From contig CAJVGD010000006.1 in the NCBI GenBank assembly GCA_910890315.1, forward strand, positions 1,550,001-1,614,000: a stretch of 64,000 nucleotides of DNA. Direction: 5' to 3'. Positions within the stretch are counted from its first letter, which is position 1. The number at the start of each line of letters is the position of its first letter. The position numbers were made by a program, and so were the translations under genes. This DNA is from Serendipita indica DSM 11827 (Eukaryota > Basidiomycota > Agaricomycetes > Sebacinales > Serendipitaceae). Below, in pieces: positions 48,101 through 58,318 of the stretch. Below the pieces are notes generated by a model that was given only the letters and a program-made list of their open reading frames with translations, did no database searches and had not been told where the DNA came from.

Positions 48101-49907
48101 GCAATGCCGGAAGCCTTGAAAAGAAGATCGGCAGATATTGTCGAAAAATTATCACGGACGATGACCATTCGTGGAATGGCCGTCCATGTCCTCGAGCTCC
48201 TTATTCTCTTGGGATACAACAGGAAGCTATACATCGGTTCTTTCCGAAAGGACGACTACCAGAGGGTATTTGGGGCAGCCTTGATCTACATTGAGGAGCA
48301 CTACCGAGAACAGAAGGCCACGTATCGTACGAACGATGGCCGGGAGTTGTTCTCGCTCGCTCAACACCTTTTGAACGCATCCTACCTCGTCATTCATATC
48401 TGGTTCATGCGTATACGTGTGGAAGATCGGCCGAGTTATATTCCATTCATCACAGACCGACTCATCGCCGCGAATCGAGGCAAAACCCCATTACGAGCAA
48501 CAACAAAGGTCTGCCTCGATTGGCTAGCTAGATATACGTACGGGAATGCCGACCCAAAGGTCACCCCTTCAATGTTATACCGAACTGTCGTATGCCCTCA
48601 AGTCCCGGAAGGGTGGCAATTCAGTGTTCGTCAACCATGGCGCGAAAAGGATGAAAAGGAACAAGAAAATGTCGCGAATTGCAAAGCATGGAAGTTGGGA
48701 AGCTCGATTATCACTGTTGCCACCCTCAAGTCTGGTTGGATAAGGATGGTTTGTAGGCGACCATCCTGTCTGGTGGAACTCATCTGTCGTCTGGAGGGAG
48801 AAAGGTCACTCAAAGCGGCAGCAAACCTCGTACAGTTTGCGACTCGTGAAACCAATGAGCCAACGAACGGGACTGACAAGGCCATCAAGCAAGTAGGTGT
48901 TCCTTTCAGATAAGGGTGTCTTGTCTCAATGCATACAGATACTCGCGACCGCAATTGAGGAACAAAATCATCGAGATGTTGACCTACCAGACGCAATTAC
49001 TGGTCTGAGTTGGAACTCTTTTGTTGACCTTCCCCCTCGGGATACGCCGGATCCCGCCATTATTACCCCATTCCTTACATCCTATCCATACGATGAGGCT
49101 CGAAAACTACGTCGCTTCCCCGATGTGAAAAAGCTTTGGCCTAAGCTCGAGCTTATCGATTCCGCTCCCGTGATTGACACGCACAACGTCGGCGTCGTTT
49201 ACATCGCACCAGGTCAACAAACAGAGGCGGAAATACTACGTAACTCTCACGGCTCTCCTTCGTACGATCAGTTCATCGAAAAGTTGGGTCGCGTTATCAA
49301 GCCAAACGACAATTTGGAAGTATACACTGGAGGTTTACAATCTGCAAAGCATGGAAATTATGCTCTCGCCTGGTGGGATGACATTGGACAGATTCTTTTC
49401 CACGTTGCAACCTTCATGCCCTATGTGGACGAAGGGCGCTGGAAAAAGGCGGAGATCGGCAACGACCCGGTCAAGATTATCTGGAACGATGGCGGCAGAC
49501 CCGTTCCCTTTGGATTAATGCCCAGTCAATTCAATCTGGTCAACATTATCATCGAGCCCCATACGAAACTGCCTCGAGCAGTGTATGAAGGTGGTTGGCC
49601 TTGGCATGCCAATTCGTCTTTCAAAGTTTTGCTACAAACAGACCCTCGTCTGCCACACATTACGCCAGTTGGAGACTTCAAAATAGTGGCTTCTGAACAC
49701 CTTCCTCGTCTGATTCGACACTACTCTCTACTAGCCAGCCTTTACTGTCACGCATATGTGAACACGGGCATGGATGAGGACTTTGTATATCCTCTCAATA
49801 CGAACTGGCAACAGCGGCTCAGATATATCGACCAGACGGAAAGTTTGCTCGACCCAAAAGTTGACATCAACGAATATAAGCACGGTTTACCGACTACGGA
49901 CGTGTAG
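45117..49907 (+). CDS. TSC2: Tuberin (TSC2) homologue, Rheb GTPase-activating protein
   Basis: A predicted 1563-residue protein from three exons (45117-46453, 46507-48892, 48939-49907), joined in frame through introns of 53 and 46 nt. The long helical-repeat body carries the tuberin N-terminal region (VPGFHDIGRWKSSIRYGELL, then LLDPLNYTFT). The C-terminal Rap/Ran-GAP domain (about residues 1320-1530) has PSYDQFIEKLGRVI, the asparagine-thumb motif EIGNDPVKIIWND and the following MPSQFNLVNIIIEPH. The catalytic Asn at about residue 1416 is present. TSC2 with TSC1 switches Rheb off and restrains TORC1. A GTG 54 bp upstream is not a credible start; an extra 5' exon cannot be excluded. TSC1 is not in the window. 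Confidence 0.92.
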
Positions 49908-49966
49908 TGTATGTATCATTAGACTTTTGTATACTCCTATGCCGTGTAAATGGTATCGTCATGCCT

Positions 49967-51226
49967 TCAAGGTTGACTTAGCCTGAGTGGCTGGTCAGTA
50001 AACGGCCTTTGAGAGAGTGAAATGAGCCGACCTTGACCAAAGAATGCCGGATTGACATGTCCTCCACCATTACCTCCATAATTACCTCTGCCCATTTGAT
50101 TCCCGTATCCGCGCCCACCACCACGACCGCCTCGTTGGAAGTTGCCTCCACCCGCGCCCATCATACCCATACCCATGCCCATTCCCATACCACCCATCAT
50201 ATTCGGCATACCACCCATACCCATCATGCCTCCACCAGCGGGGAATCCAGCGGCGCTTTGGTTAAAGCCCCCTCGGTTACCTCCGCCACCCCTCATTCCG
50301 CCACCTCCCATTCCTCGGTTTGCATTACCTCTGAAGCCGCCTCGTCCTCCACCGTCGTCCTCCTTCCCCGCATGTGGATCTACCATGCGTCAGTTCTGCG
50401 CAAGACTAGACTTCTGAAGCCCCTTCTACCTTTTGGAAGCGTACGGAATGGGTTTCCGAGACTGGAACTTGTCAAGGATGCACTCGCTTTCCGGTTTTGG
50501 AACGTGCTATCCCCAGTGAGCTCTAATGAGCAGATTCAAACAGTGTCACTTACTTGTTGTCAAAGAATTCTTTGAGTATTGTCGCGTTTTCATGAGAATG
50601 ACATTCAATGTAGGCGATTCTGTTCATCGGTCAGTCACCAAAGGGGCTTTGGAGCGATCCTCACCCTTTGCTCTTTCCGTTTACTTTGTGCTCTGAGAAC
50701 GTGATGTCCTTCAAGCTCAACTCGATGCCGACTTGACTCGCGACGCCGCGTAGGTCTTCGTCGGTGGTCCACTAGCGAGACATATTTAGCAAAAGCACCA
50801 ACTTGAGAAGCGTATGGCACACCCAATTCAGGTCTCCGAGGTAGAGTGCATCCATTCCACCTGTATTTTGGTTCATGTTCATCTGTCCACCGATATTCGG
50901 CGTGGCTTGCCATTGTTGAGGGTTCGCCGGCATAGCATTTCCTTGTCGTTGGATATTGCTACTACCTCGTAGATTTGGGGGCACATTGTTTCCATAGTCA
51001 CCGTCGTTCTCCTCGTCGGCTCGAGACCGCTTTTCGCCCACCTGAGGCGCGACTGGAAGATCACTCATGGATTGTACAGGCTCCTGAATTAATATACCAG
51101 GTTCAAGAACTCATCAGCAGCAGTTCAAACTGAAAACTGTTGGTTAATGAACGCTCACCTCGTCCTGCGCACCCGGCATTTCGTATCCTTCGTCGCCATA
51201 AATGTCAAAGTCGTCTTCCGGCATCT
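49967..51226 (-). CDS. CFIm68/CPSF6-like RRM protein of the mRNA 3'-end machinery
   Basis: The ATG at 51224-51226 begins the acidic [20 protein letters not shown], much like the DIY/DLYDD start of mammalian CPSF6. A linker ([16 protein letters not shown]) precedes one [21 protein letters not shown], then [20 protein letters not shown], then [11 protein letters not shown]. The GDLNWWTTDEDL signature is the CFIm68/CFIm59 form of RNP2. The C-terminal half is Gly/Met/Arg-rich with many GGMG and RGG units, instead of the Pro-rich then RS-rich tail of animals. CFIm68 partners CFIm25 in poly(A)-site choice; Saccharomyces lacks it. Introns lie at about 50770-50825, 50640-50680, 50560-50620 and 50385-50440. 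The exact C-terminus after NPAFFG is uncertain. It ends about 60 bp from the converging TSC2 gene. Confidence 0.78.
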
Positions 51227-51670
51227 CGGTTTTGTCCTAAAAGCTCGCATAAGATGACGGTTTGGTGTTACACTCCCCGACCCGTTGACGAAAACTGAAA
51301 AGGAGGGGGCTGGGTTTTGTTCACCCTCACAGGTGAGGCGCGCGCCTGCGTCGTGGATGGCAAGTTGAGAGATGAGATTCAAATCGTTTGCTTGCGAAGT
51401 ACAAGAGCATCGCGGCCAGCCAGACGGCCGACGTGGGTTACGCAAAACCAGTTGCAACATCGCCAACGCGGACATAAAGCCATACAACAGTCGTTACAGG
51501 AATATATCACTTACAAAATTTGTATACAACAGGCAGAAAGGGGACGTGCTCTACCGAAACTCGATGTTGCGGTCGAGAACAAGTTCTGGCAATGGGACTT
51601 TGCAACCTTACATCTGACAAACAGTATGATCTGAAGTTACAGAAATAACCAGATTCCATAAACACATAAG

Positions 51671-52667
51671 CTAGTACATTCCGCCGTAAGCGCCACTCAT
51701 GGGAGCCGCACCTCCAGGCGGCCCACGCGCAAACTGGTTCGGGTTATATCCAGGTTGCGGTGGTGGATGCCCATACCCAGGCATACCCATTCCTGGCTGA
51801 CCCATGGCTGGGTTAGGCTGCATCGCGGGGTTATACGACAAACCACCAATGGGTGTATGCTGCTGCATCCCAGGGTACTGAGGCATCATCCCGGGCATCA
51901 TTCCAGGTTGAGATATAGGCTGCGGGTGCATAGGATATCCTCCTGGGTTCGCCATCGGCTGTCCCATCGGCGCATGATGTCCAACGCCGTTAAGGGGTTG
52001 TCCATATTGCGGATATCCACCATGTACCATGGGTCTATTCATCGGTATCCCTCCTGGAATCCCTTGTGGTGGATACCCCCGAGTCGGGCTCGCGTCTATT
52101 GCCATTGCTGTATCGTGCGCCGGAGTCATCTGCGCGGGGAGCGGCTGAACATTTGTCTGAAGACTGAGTTGTTCCGGAGGCGGAGTTTTCGGGGGGTCCT
52201 CTAATAGCGTCGGATCAAAATACTCTTCCGTGCCAATTTGTACATGATACCTAGCCGTTTGTAGATAGTTTAGGCCCACATCAGTAGACTAGGAATGAGA
52301 ATACGTACATTTGAGTCGTCACGTCCCACTGGGGCCCCCGCTCGCCTCGTGCGTTGAGTAGCAAGCCGTTCCAGTTGGACGCATCCTCCTACAGTTGCCA
52401 AACAGACAGCATAAAGGGTAAATGACTCGAACATTATCCATAATAGCGTAACCATGAGCTCACCAAACCTTGTAGGTCACTCGCAGATACTGGGTCTTGA
52501 TTTTGGAACACGCGGTTTGACTTCTTTACTTCGGCAGTAACCGCTTTTATAAGAGGTTTAGGGGCAGCAGGCGTGCCATGTCTCGGTACGACTACCGTAA
52601 TGTTGTGAACGCCACCTGTTCGTTTGCCCATAAGTCGAGGAGAGGTCCAAGTTTTAGATGCTACCAT
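51671..52667 (-). CDS. Pro/Met/Gly-rich protein of unknown function
   Basis: I do not recognise the family. The N-terminal 80 or so residues look folded: GKRTGGVHNITVVVPRHGTP, then PKPLIKAVTAEVKKSNRVFQ and NQDPVSASDLQGLEDASNWN. A second short block has RGERGPQWDVTTQM and ARYHVQIGTEEYFDPTLLED. The remainder (about 52160-51671) is low complexity, dense in Pro, Gly, Met and Gln, for example GMMPGMMPQYPGMQQ, ending SGAYGGMY. Introns near 52400-52460 and 52265-52315 link the parts. The ATG at 52665-52667 is chosen; another in-frame Met 36 bp further in is also plausible. It lies head-to-tail with DBP5. A role in RNA or transcription condensates would be guesswork. Confidence 0.6.
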
Positions 52668-52761
52668 TGCCAACAACAAAAGGTTCGTGAAGGACGTGAA
52701 AGAGTTTGATTCTTAGCATTACATTCGAGAAAGATGCGTATACGTAGGTGCAGAAGTCAAA

Positions 52762-54690
52762 CTATGATTGGTGCTGGGATGGACCGGCAGAGCCCGTAGC
52801 CTTTCCCTTGTCTTTGAGAGCAGACCGCAGAATCTGCAAAATGTGGTTACAATCGACTACTAACACGAAACTTCGTGTACGCACCGCTTCCATCTCATCC
52901 AAATCCGTCGTGGCAATCCGCTCGATCGGTTTCCCCAATGCAGTCTCGATGAAATGCATCTTGTTCCACGTCGCTCTATCGTGAACAAAGTTGATCGACA
53001 CACCCTTGCGACCGAATCGACCCGTACGGCCTTTGGAGCAATCAGAATCAAGGCCAAATTCGCAAAGAAGAGCGACGTACCAATACGATGCAAATAAGTT
53101 TCGACGTCTGGTTCTCCACTTGCCGTCAGTGGCAAATCGTAATTGATGACGAGATTGACTTGAGTAATGTCGATACCACGCGCAATCACATTGGTAGTAA
53201 TGAGAACTTTTGTCTTGCCGTCTCGGAAGTCATCAATCGTCTGATCACGATCTCCAGCCTGATGACTTCCTGTCAACGAAGTGACTTTGTGGCCTTCTGC
53301 TATCATGCGAGCAGCGACGGAATCCGCCGTGTCGCGTCGCTGAACCGAATTATTAGTACATCGCCCATCGAAGAGTGAACATACAGACCTGTACGAAGAT
53401 AATACTCTGCCCTACCACAAGAAGAGAGTATAGTTGTACGAGAATCTCAAACTTGTGCTTCTCTGAATCGCAATCCAGGTAAAACTGCTTGACGCTGTCG
53501 AGAGAGAGTTCCTCCGTCTTGAGCATAATCTCGTTGGCTCTCGGAGCAAACTTGGTCGCAAACGCGCGGACATGCGGGGGAAATGTGGCAGAGAAGAGGA
53601 GCGTCTGCACCGTTTTCGGCATACGACTAAACGGTAAATGAGAATTGATACGAAATGTCTCGGAGTACATACTTTTTGACTCGTAGAGTCTGGTCACCCA
53701 ATGTTCCTTTTTCCAACATGTTATCTGCCTCGTCAAGGACAAAGATTTTAATCGTCTCGGGCTTGATGACCTTTTTGCTAATGAGATCGAGCATCGTGCC
53801 CGCTGTACCAATGACAATGTGGGCATTTGGCGAGGGTGGCGTCTCCTTGATGGCGTATCCGGTCGTTACAGTAGTAAACTTGCCCATCTCAGCCACGACC
53901 GACATGATCTGTCGGGCAAGCTCTCGAGTCGGCGCAAGACATATAGCCTAGCAGAGTTTAGCAAGAGCAAGTTTTGCCTCGGAACACACACCTGCGTCTC
54001 AGCAATGGAGACGTCTACCCGGCTGAGCATGGCCAAAGTGAAAGCTGCCGTTTTTCCCGTTCCAGCTTGCGATTGTGCGATCATGTTCTGAGGTCTAGCT
54101 CGTTTAAGTATCACAAAGTTTCTACTTGATACGTTGACGCGTACGGGTTGTTTAACATGAGTGGCAGCGCACGCTCTTGAATCTTTGAGGGCCGAATAAA
54201 GCCCATGGAGCGAACGCCCTTTGCCAACTCGGGAGTTCTAAACTGCATGAGCTAGGTGACCAAAGCAATCAAACGCTTACAAGCCGAGCTCATCAAAGGA
54301 TTTGACGCTGTACAGTGGGGAATTCGGGTCGGCCTGTTGATCCGCCAATGTAATCTTTTACGAGTATTTGGTCAACGTTTCATCTTTTCTGGACGGTACG
54401 ACTACGCACTTCGACCTCGAATTCGGACTTGAGTAGTCCAATAGGATCCTGAGTGGCTGACTGGCATCAGCTATTGCAATTCGAGATTTTAATGCGTACA
54501 ACGCACATCCTTCGCTCTCTGTAGGGAGTGCCTTTGCAAGATCGGCGGCGAGAGTCTCTACGGCGCCAGTGGATGGGCCTATTGGAGATGACGAGAGTTG
54601 GTTTTAGCGACCCAAATCATGTCTAGAGTGCTTTTTGAGCAACTTACCGACAGAAGTCACGAATCCGTCGTCATCCTTTTGCACGCTCAT
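52762..54690 (-). CDS. DBP5: DEAD-box ATP-dependent RNA helicase DBP5/DDX19
   Basis: mRNA-export helicase acting at the cytoplasmic face of the nuclear pore. The ATG at 54688-54690 begins [14 protein letters not shown]. An upstream segment with [14 protein letters not shown] is typical for DBP5. Motifs in order: [14 protein letters not shown] (Q motif), [11 protein letters not shown] (I), PTRELARQI (Ia), TAGTMLDL (Ib), VLDEADNML (II, DEAD), FSATFP (III), QSIIFVQ (IV), [14 protein letters not shown] (V) and [15 protein letters not shown] (VI). The end is [14 protein letters not shown] and a short polar tail. Numerous 50-nt introns cut the gene, one splitting the HRIG/RTGR motif. Length fits the family. 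NUP159, its known docking partner and ADP-release factor, is encoded at 7.9-13.5 kb. Confidence 0.94.
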
Positions 54691-54958
54691 GGTGGTCGGG
54701 GTTCAAGGGGTGGCGGGCGCTCTCAGTGTGTCAAATGATCAATAGACGATGGGTTAAAGAGTGCTTTTGGTATACGACTGCACTACACTATATTGCAAGT
54801 AATAAACAGCGGATGCAAGTCGTCTACATGTCTCGACGACGTTAAAGAGCCGAGTATGCCGAGGCAAAGAGTCCATTCGGGACGTTTGTCAAAATGCTGT
54901 GGGGGAGACCAAGAGAAGGCAGTTGCTGGAATAGAATAATGGATAATGGTGAATTCCC

Positions 54959-55661
54959 TCAGTAGAGGAATGCCATGGGAGCCAAGACGGCCATTCCAGC
55001 CGCGATACCGACTGACATGGAGAGAGGAGCGCCAGAGTGTGAGCCGTTTCCACTGGTTCCGCCGTTGTTACCGCCAGAACCACCGCTGGTTGCCGTCCCA
55101 CTTGAGCCGAGACGAATTTGAGCAGCTTGAGCATCGGTAGGATCCCAGAAAGGTCCTGTATAACGGGTGTGAGCGATATACTTTGGTAAACGGTGTGCTT
55201 ACCTGGGAGGGGCTGGGTAGCATACGGGGGAATGTTCAATCCATTTGTATCGACCGTTGTCGCCACTGTAGCATTTCCATAGTTTGAGCATCCCGTTGCC
55301 CACGCGCTCTCCGTGACCCACGAGTCACCCACACGTCCTTTTGGCACCAGGAGCAGGCAGCCATGAGCGAGTAAGCGATACGATTGCACTGGCAATCATT
55401 TGAGGGGACTGTAGTTCCTCCTGGGGCACCATACGACGCAGATTCACCCGTAGTGGGATTGGGTGCGCCAAGCGGGGCGACGTTGAAGGTGCCACACTTT
55501 GATCCCAGATTGGCCCAGACCTGGCATGGATTCTGACTGTCGCCGTTGTTGGCCCAGTCAGCGTAGACGCACTGGACCGTCGACTGCTGGGCGCGGACAG
55601 ATGCAGGGAGCGCGGCGAGACTGACGAGGACAGCCGTAACAAACATGGATTTAAAGGTCAT
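54959..55661 (-). CDS. Secreted Cys-containing protein with C-terminal GPI/TM-type tail; frame break inside
   Basis: The signal peptide MTFKSMFVTAVLVSLAALPA begins at the ATG 55659-55661. The mature part has CVYADWANNGDSQNPCQVWA, CGTFNVAPLG, a DCQCNRIAYSLMAACSWCQ block, then SWVTESAWATGCSNYGN and NIPPYATQPLPG. A Gly/Ser/Asn-rich spacer and a final hydrophobic helix (VGIAAGMAVLAPMAFLY) suggest a GPI anchor or membrane tail. This is the layout of a common basidiomycete secreted family of unknown function. Oddity: the block ending WCQKD and the block starting SWVTE are in different frames with no intron between them. Either there is a one-base indel, or a 56-nt intron (donor CGTGGGT, acceptor CTACAG) removes the second Cys block. 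One further intron lies near 55155-55202. Confidence 0.65.
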
Positions 55662-55740
55662 TGCTGAAGGATAATTTTCTAGCAAATTTAGAGGGCGGAG
55701 AGGGCAGGGTCCAAGTCTTGGAAAAACAGAGTTGGCCAAG

Positions 55741-55747
55741 TATATAA
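55741..55747 (-). promoter_or_regulatory. TATA-like element upstream of the secreted-protein gene
   Basis: TATATAA on the given strand (TTATATA on the coding strand) lies about 80 bp before the start codon at 55661, a usual distance for a fungal TATA box with a short leader. Confidence 0.35.
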
Positions 55748-56124
55748 GCTGCCGCGCTTCGATTCCGCCTAGCAGCGGCAGCTGCATCGCCGACGCCGAG
55801 AGCGCCCAATTGAAGCACTGCCATCAACAATTCCACACTGCAAGGAGCAAACACACTCTTCACATCGGGAATAGAAACACAAAAGGGGGGTGTCATCATT
55901 AGGAAAGCGGGGAAATAGACTGCAGCACAAGGACCCAAAAAACCGTAGAGAGTGGGGACTGGTCACTACCACATGTACGAGGCAGGAGGAGGCAGATCAT
56001 CTGGAGACAGGACAGCGTTAGCATTCTGAGACCATGCAAGCAAGGCAGACGGATAATGGGCGGAGAGAGGACACTCGACATGGAGGGACAAATAGAACAA
56101 AAGGGGAAGGGCGGACCAACGAGC

Positions 56125-57918
56125 TTATTGATTACGACATTGTGTAGAATCGTCCGCAGAGTAGTCTTCTTCGTCCTCCCATGCATCTTCGTCGCCGTCA
56201 CCAAACTAGAAACAAAGGTGAGTCGGCGTAAACGGTAATCACCGAAACCCCGTACCGCTGAAAGGTCACCGGCTTCAAACTTGGCTTCTTCGACCACTGC
56301 AGCGGGAATATCCGGCTTACCAGGGGGTAGCAACGCTTTCAGGGCCTGAAACCAGACGGGTCAATCTCCTCTACACGGGTAGCCTCTGAACATACCTGGA
56401 CGTCGACAGTCTCGAGCCAATCCTCCGTCGGCATCTCGACCTCGAATAAAACGAACAGGTCGCCCTTTTCGACAGGCCCACTCATACTCGCCCGTCGATC
56501 CTTTTTCCAAACAGGCATCCCCTCGCCCTTGATGACGACCGTGTCCCCGCTCTTGTAAATCTTCTTTTCGTTTCCCTGTCGCCGACTATCAAACCGGATC
56601 CCTCGTCCGTCCAAATGCGTCAAGATGACGCGAGAAAAGCCCAAGAGCGCTTCGGAGAGCGTGATGCGCACATGCGCAAGCAAATCACTCCCAGAACGCT
56701 CAAACGACTCGTGTTCCTTTTGCTGGAGGACAAACACGACGTCGCCTGCAGCCATGTCTGGCTCTTGATCCCCTTCACCCACAAGGACGATCCGGTGTCC
56801 ATCGGGCATACCCGCCTCGATGTTAATCTCGACGCGTTTCCGCTCCTTTCCCACTTTTTCGCCCTTGCACTTCTTACACCTGGGTAGAGAACGTGAGTTT
56901 TTGCCAAGTGACTAGGCGGACCAACTTGCCGATCCTTCTCTCGGATGGTCTTTCCAGACCCTTTACATTGTGGGCAGGTGATGCGCGAAAAGCCAACGGT
57001 CGCACCCCCTACGGCACGCGTCGACATGATCACACCCTCACCCTCACACCGCGAGCATTGCTTGGGTTTCGTACCAGGCTTCCCGCCAGATCTATGCACC
57101 AAAAGTTTAGCTTCAACGCTCAACGCTTCTCAAAACCACGCACCCGCTACACGCATTGCAGACGACGGTCTTCTCCAACTGCATCTTGACCGTCTTTCCG
57201 ACATAGAGCTCCTCGAGCGTCACCTCGTACGGATTGATCGAATCCTCCCCCCGCCTCCGCCTCCGTGCGCCTCCGGGTCCAAAGCCGGCGAACCCGAACG
57301 ATGGACCACCACCGCCGCCGAACAGATGCTCAAACAGATCTTCAGGCGACACTCCAGGGCCACCCATCCCACCACCACTGAGTCCGTCGAGACCAAACTG
57401 ATCGTACATTTCGCGCGTCTGGTCGTCTACCAACACTTCATACCTGCACGGGTCGCCAATTGCCAATAAGTAAGAGCTTGAGAAAGATAGGCCTAGGTGA
57501 TGTGTACGTACGCTGCGGCAATCTCCTGAAACTTTGCGTGCGCTTCCGGATTATTGGGGTTCTATAGCACGACAAAATGGCTTGGTCAGACCACTTCGCC
57601 GAGACGCGTTGGATGTATGCGTACCTTGTCCTGCAAACGAGACACGTATTAGAGTTGTAAAACGCGCGTCATGTCTCGAACAGACTCACCGGATGGTACT
57701 GCATGGCCTGCACGATGATTAGAAAACGCGCGCCAGGTGACTGTTGGACGGGCAAACGCGCACCTTTTTCCGATACGCAGCCTTGATTTCAGCTGTGGAA
57801 GATGAACACATGCATGAGTTTGCTGTTTTTCGTCGCGAGATAAGAGCTGACTTGTGCTGGCTGACGACTTCACGCCCAACAGTTCATAGAGCGAACCCGA
57901 CTCCACTGTAGATGACAT
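56125..57918 (-). CDS. YDJ1: Type I (class A) DnaJ/HSP40 co-chaperone, YDJ1-like, prenylated type
   Basis: HSP70 co-chaperone. The ATG at 57916-57918 starts MSSTVESGSLYELLGVKSSAS. The J domain continues EIKAAYRKK, AMQYHP, DK, NPNNPEAHAKFQEIAAAYEVL; the last three junctions are splice sites, so the HPD motif is assembled from an 18-nt and a 6-nt exon. A Gly/Phe-rich region (LFGGGGGPSFGFAGFGPGG) follows. The zinc-binding domain has four CxxCxG units: CNACSG, CSRCEGEG, CPQCKGSG, CKKCKGEK. The substrate-binding C-terminal domains include EAGMPDGHRIVLVGEGDQEP. A last intron leads to EDEEDYSADDSTQ and the final CRNQ, which fits a CaaX farnesylation box as in YDJ1 and DNAJA1. Stop TAA at 56125-56127. 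It shares a 400-bp promoter region with the divergent RCM1 gene. Confidence 0.92.
57625..57630 (-). other. Predicted 6-nt micro-exon in the DnaJ gene
   Basis: On the minus strand GTTTGCAG|GACAAG|GTACGC gives an exon of exactly two codons, Asp-Lys. It lies between an 18-nt exon (57690-57707, AMQYHP) and the exon starting NPNN, and it is needed to complete the essential HPD motif. Confidence 0.7.
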
Positions 57919-58318
57919 ATTATTATTTAAATCTTCATTTATGGCTTGTGATCTGGACTGACTGCTGAGAATTGGCCAAGTCGCAGGTGTGGTCGGGGGA
58001 AAGAAGAGACACGACGCTTTGCGGCGGAACCTAATATTCAACACTTGCCTTTACGTATCTCCTTTCAAGTTTGGCTTTTGGATGTTTGAAGGGTCGACGG
58101 TGGCGACTGTATTCTGTCCCCATCACGTCTGCAAATATTCTCAACAGGTATGCCTTTGCCCCGTTATCACTTCGAATGATGCTCTATAACCTTTATCTAC
58201 ATTGTCCAACGCACTTTGTGTCGATTGACGACAATATTCACAACTCTGACCTCTCATTCCGGTCTTTACCTCCAACTTCGTTCTGATATTTCTCTTTTTA
58301 GCGCATGAAGACATAAAT
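57919..58318. promoter_or_regulatory. Divergent promoter region between DnaJ and RCM1
   Basis: Exactly 400 bp separate the two start codons. No clear TATA box or heat-shock element stands out to me, and no reading frame here is convincing. Confidence 0.4.

Noticed and set aside
50142-50417. Pro/Ile/Met-rich plus-strand frame
   Set aside because: Antisense shadow of the Gly/Met-rich tail of the CFIm68-like gene.
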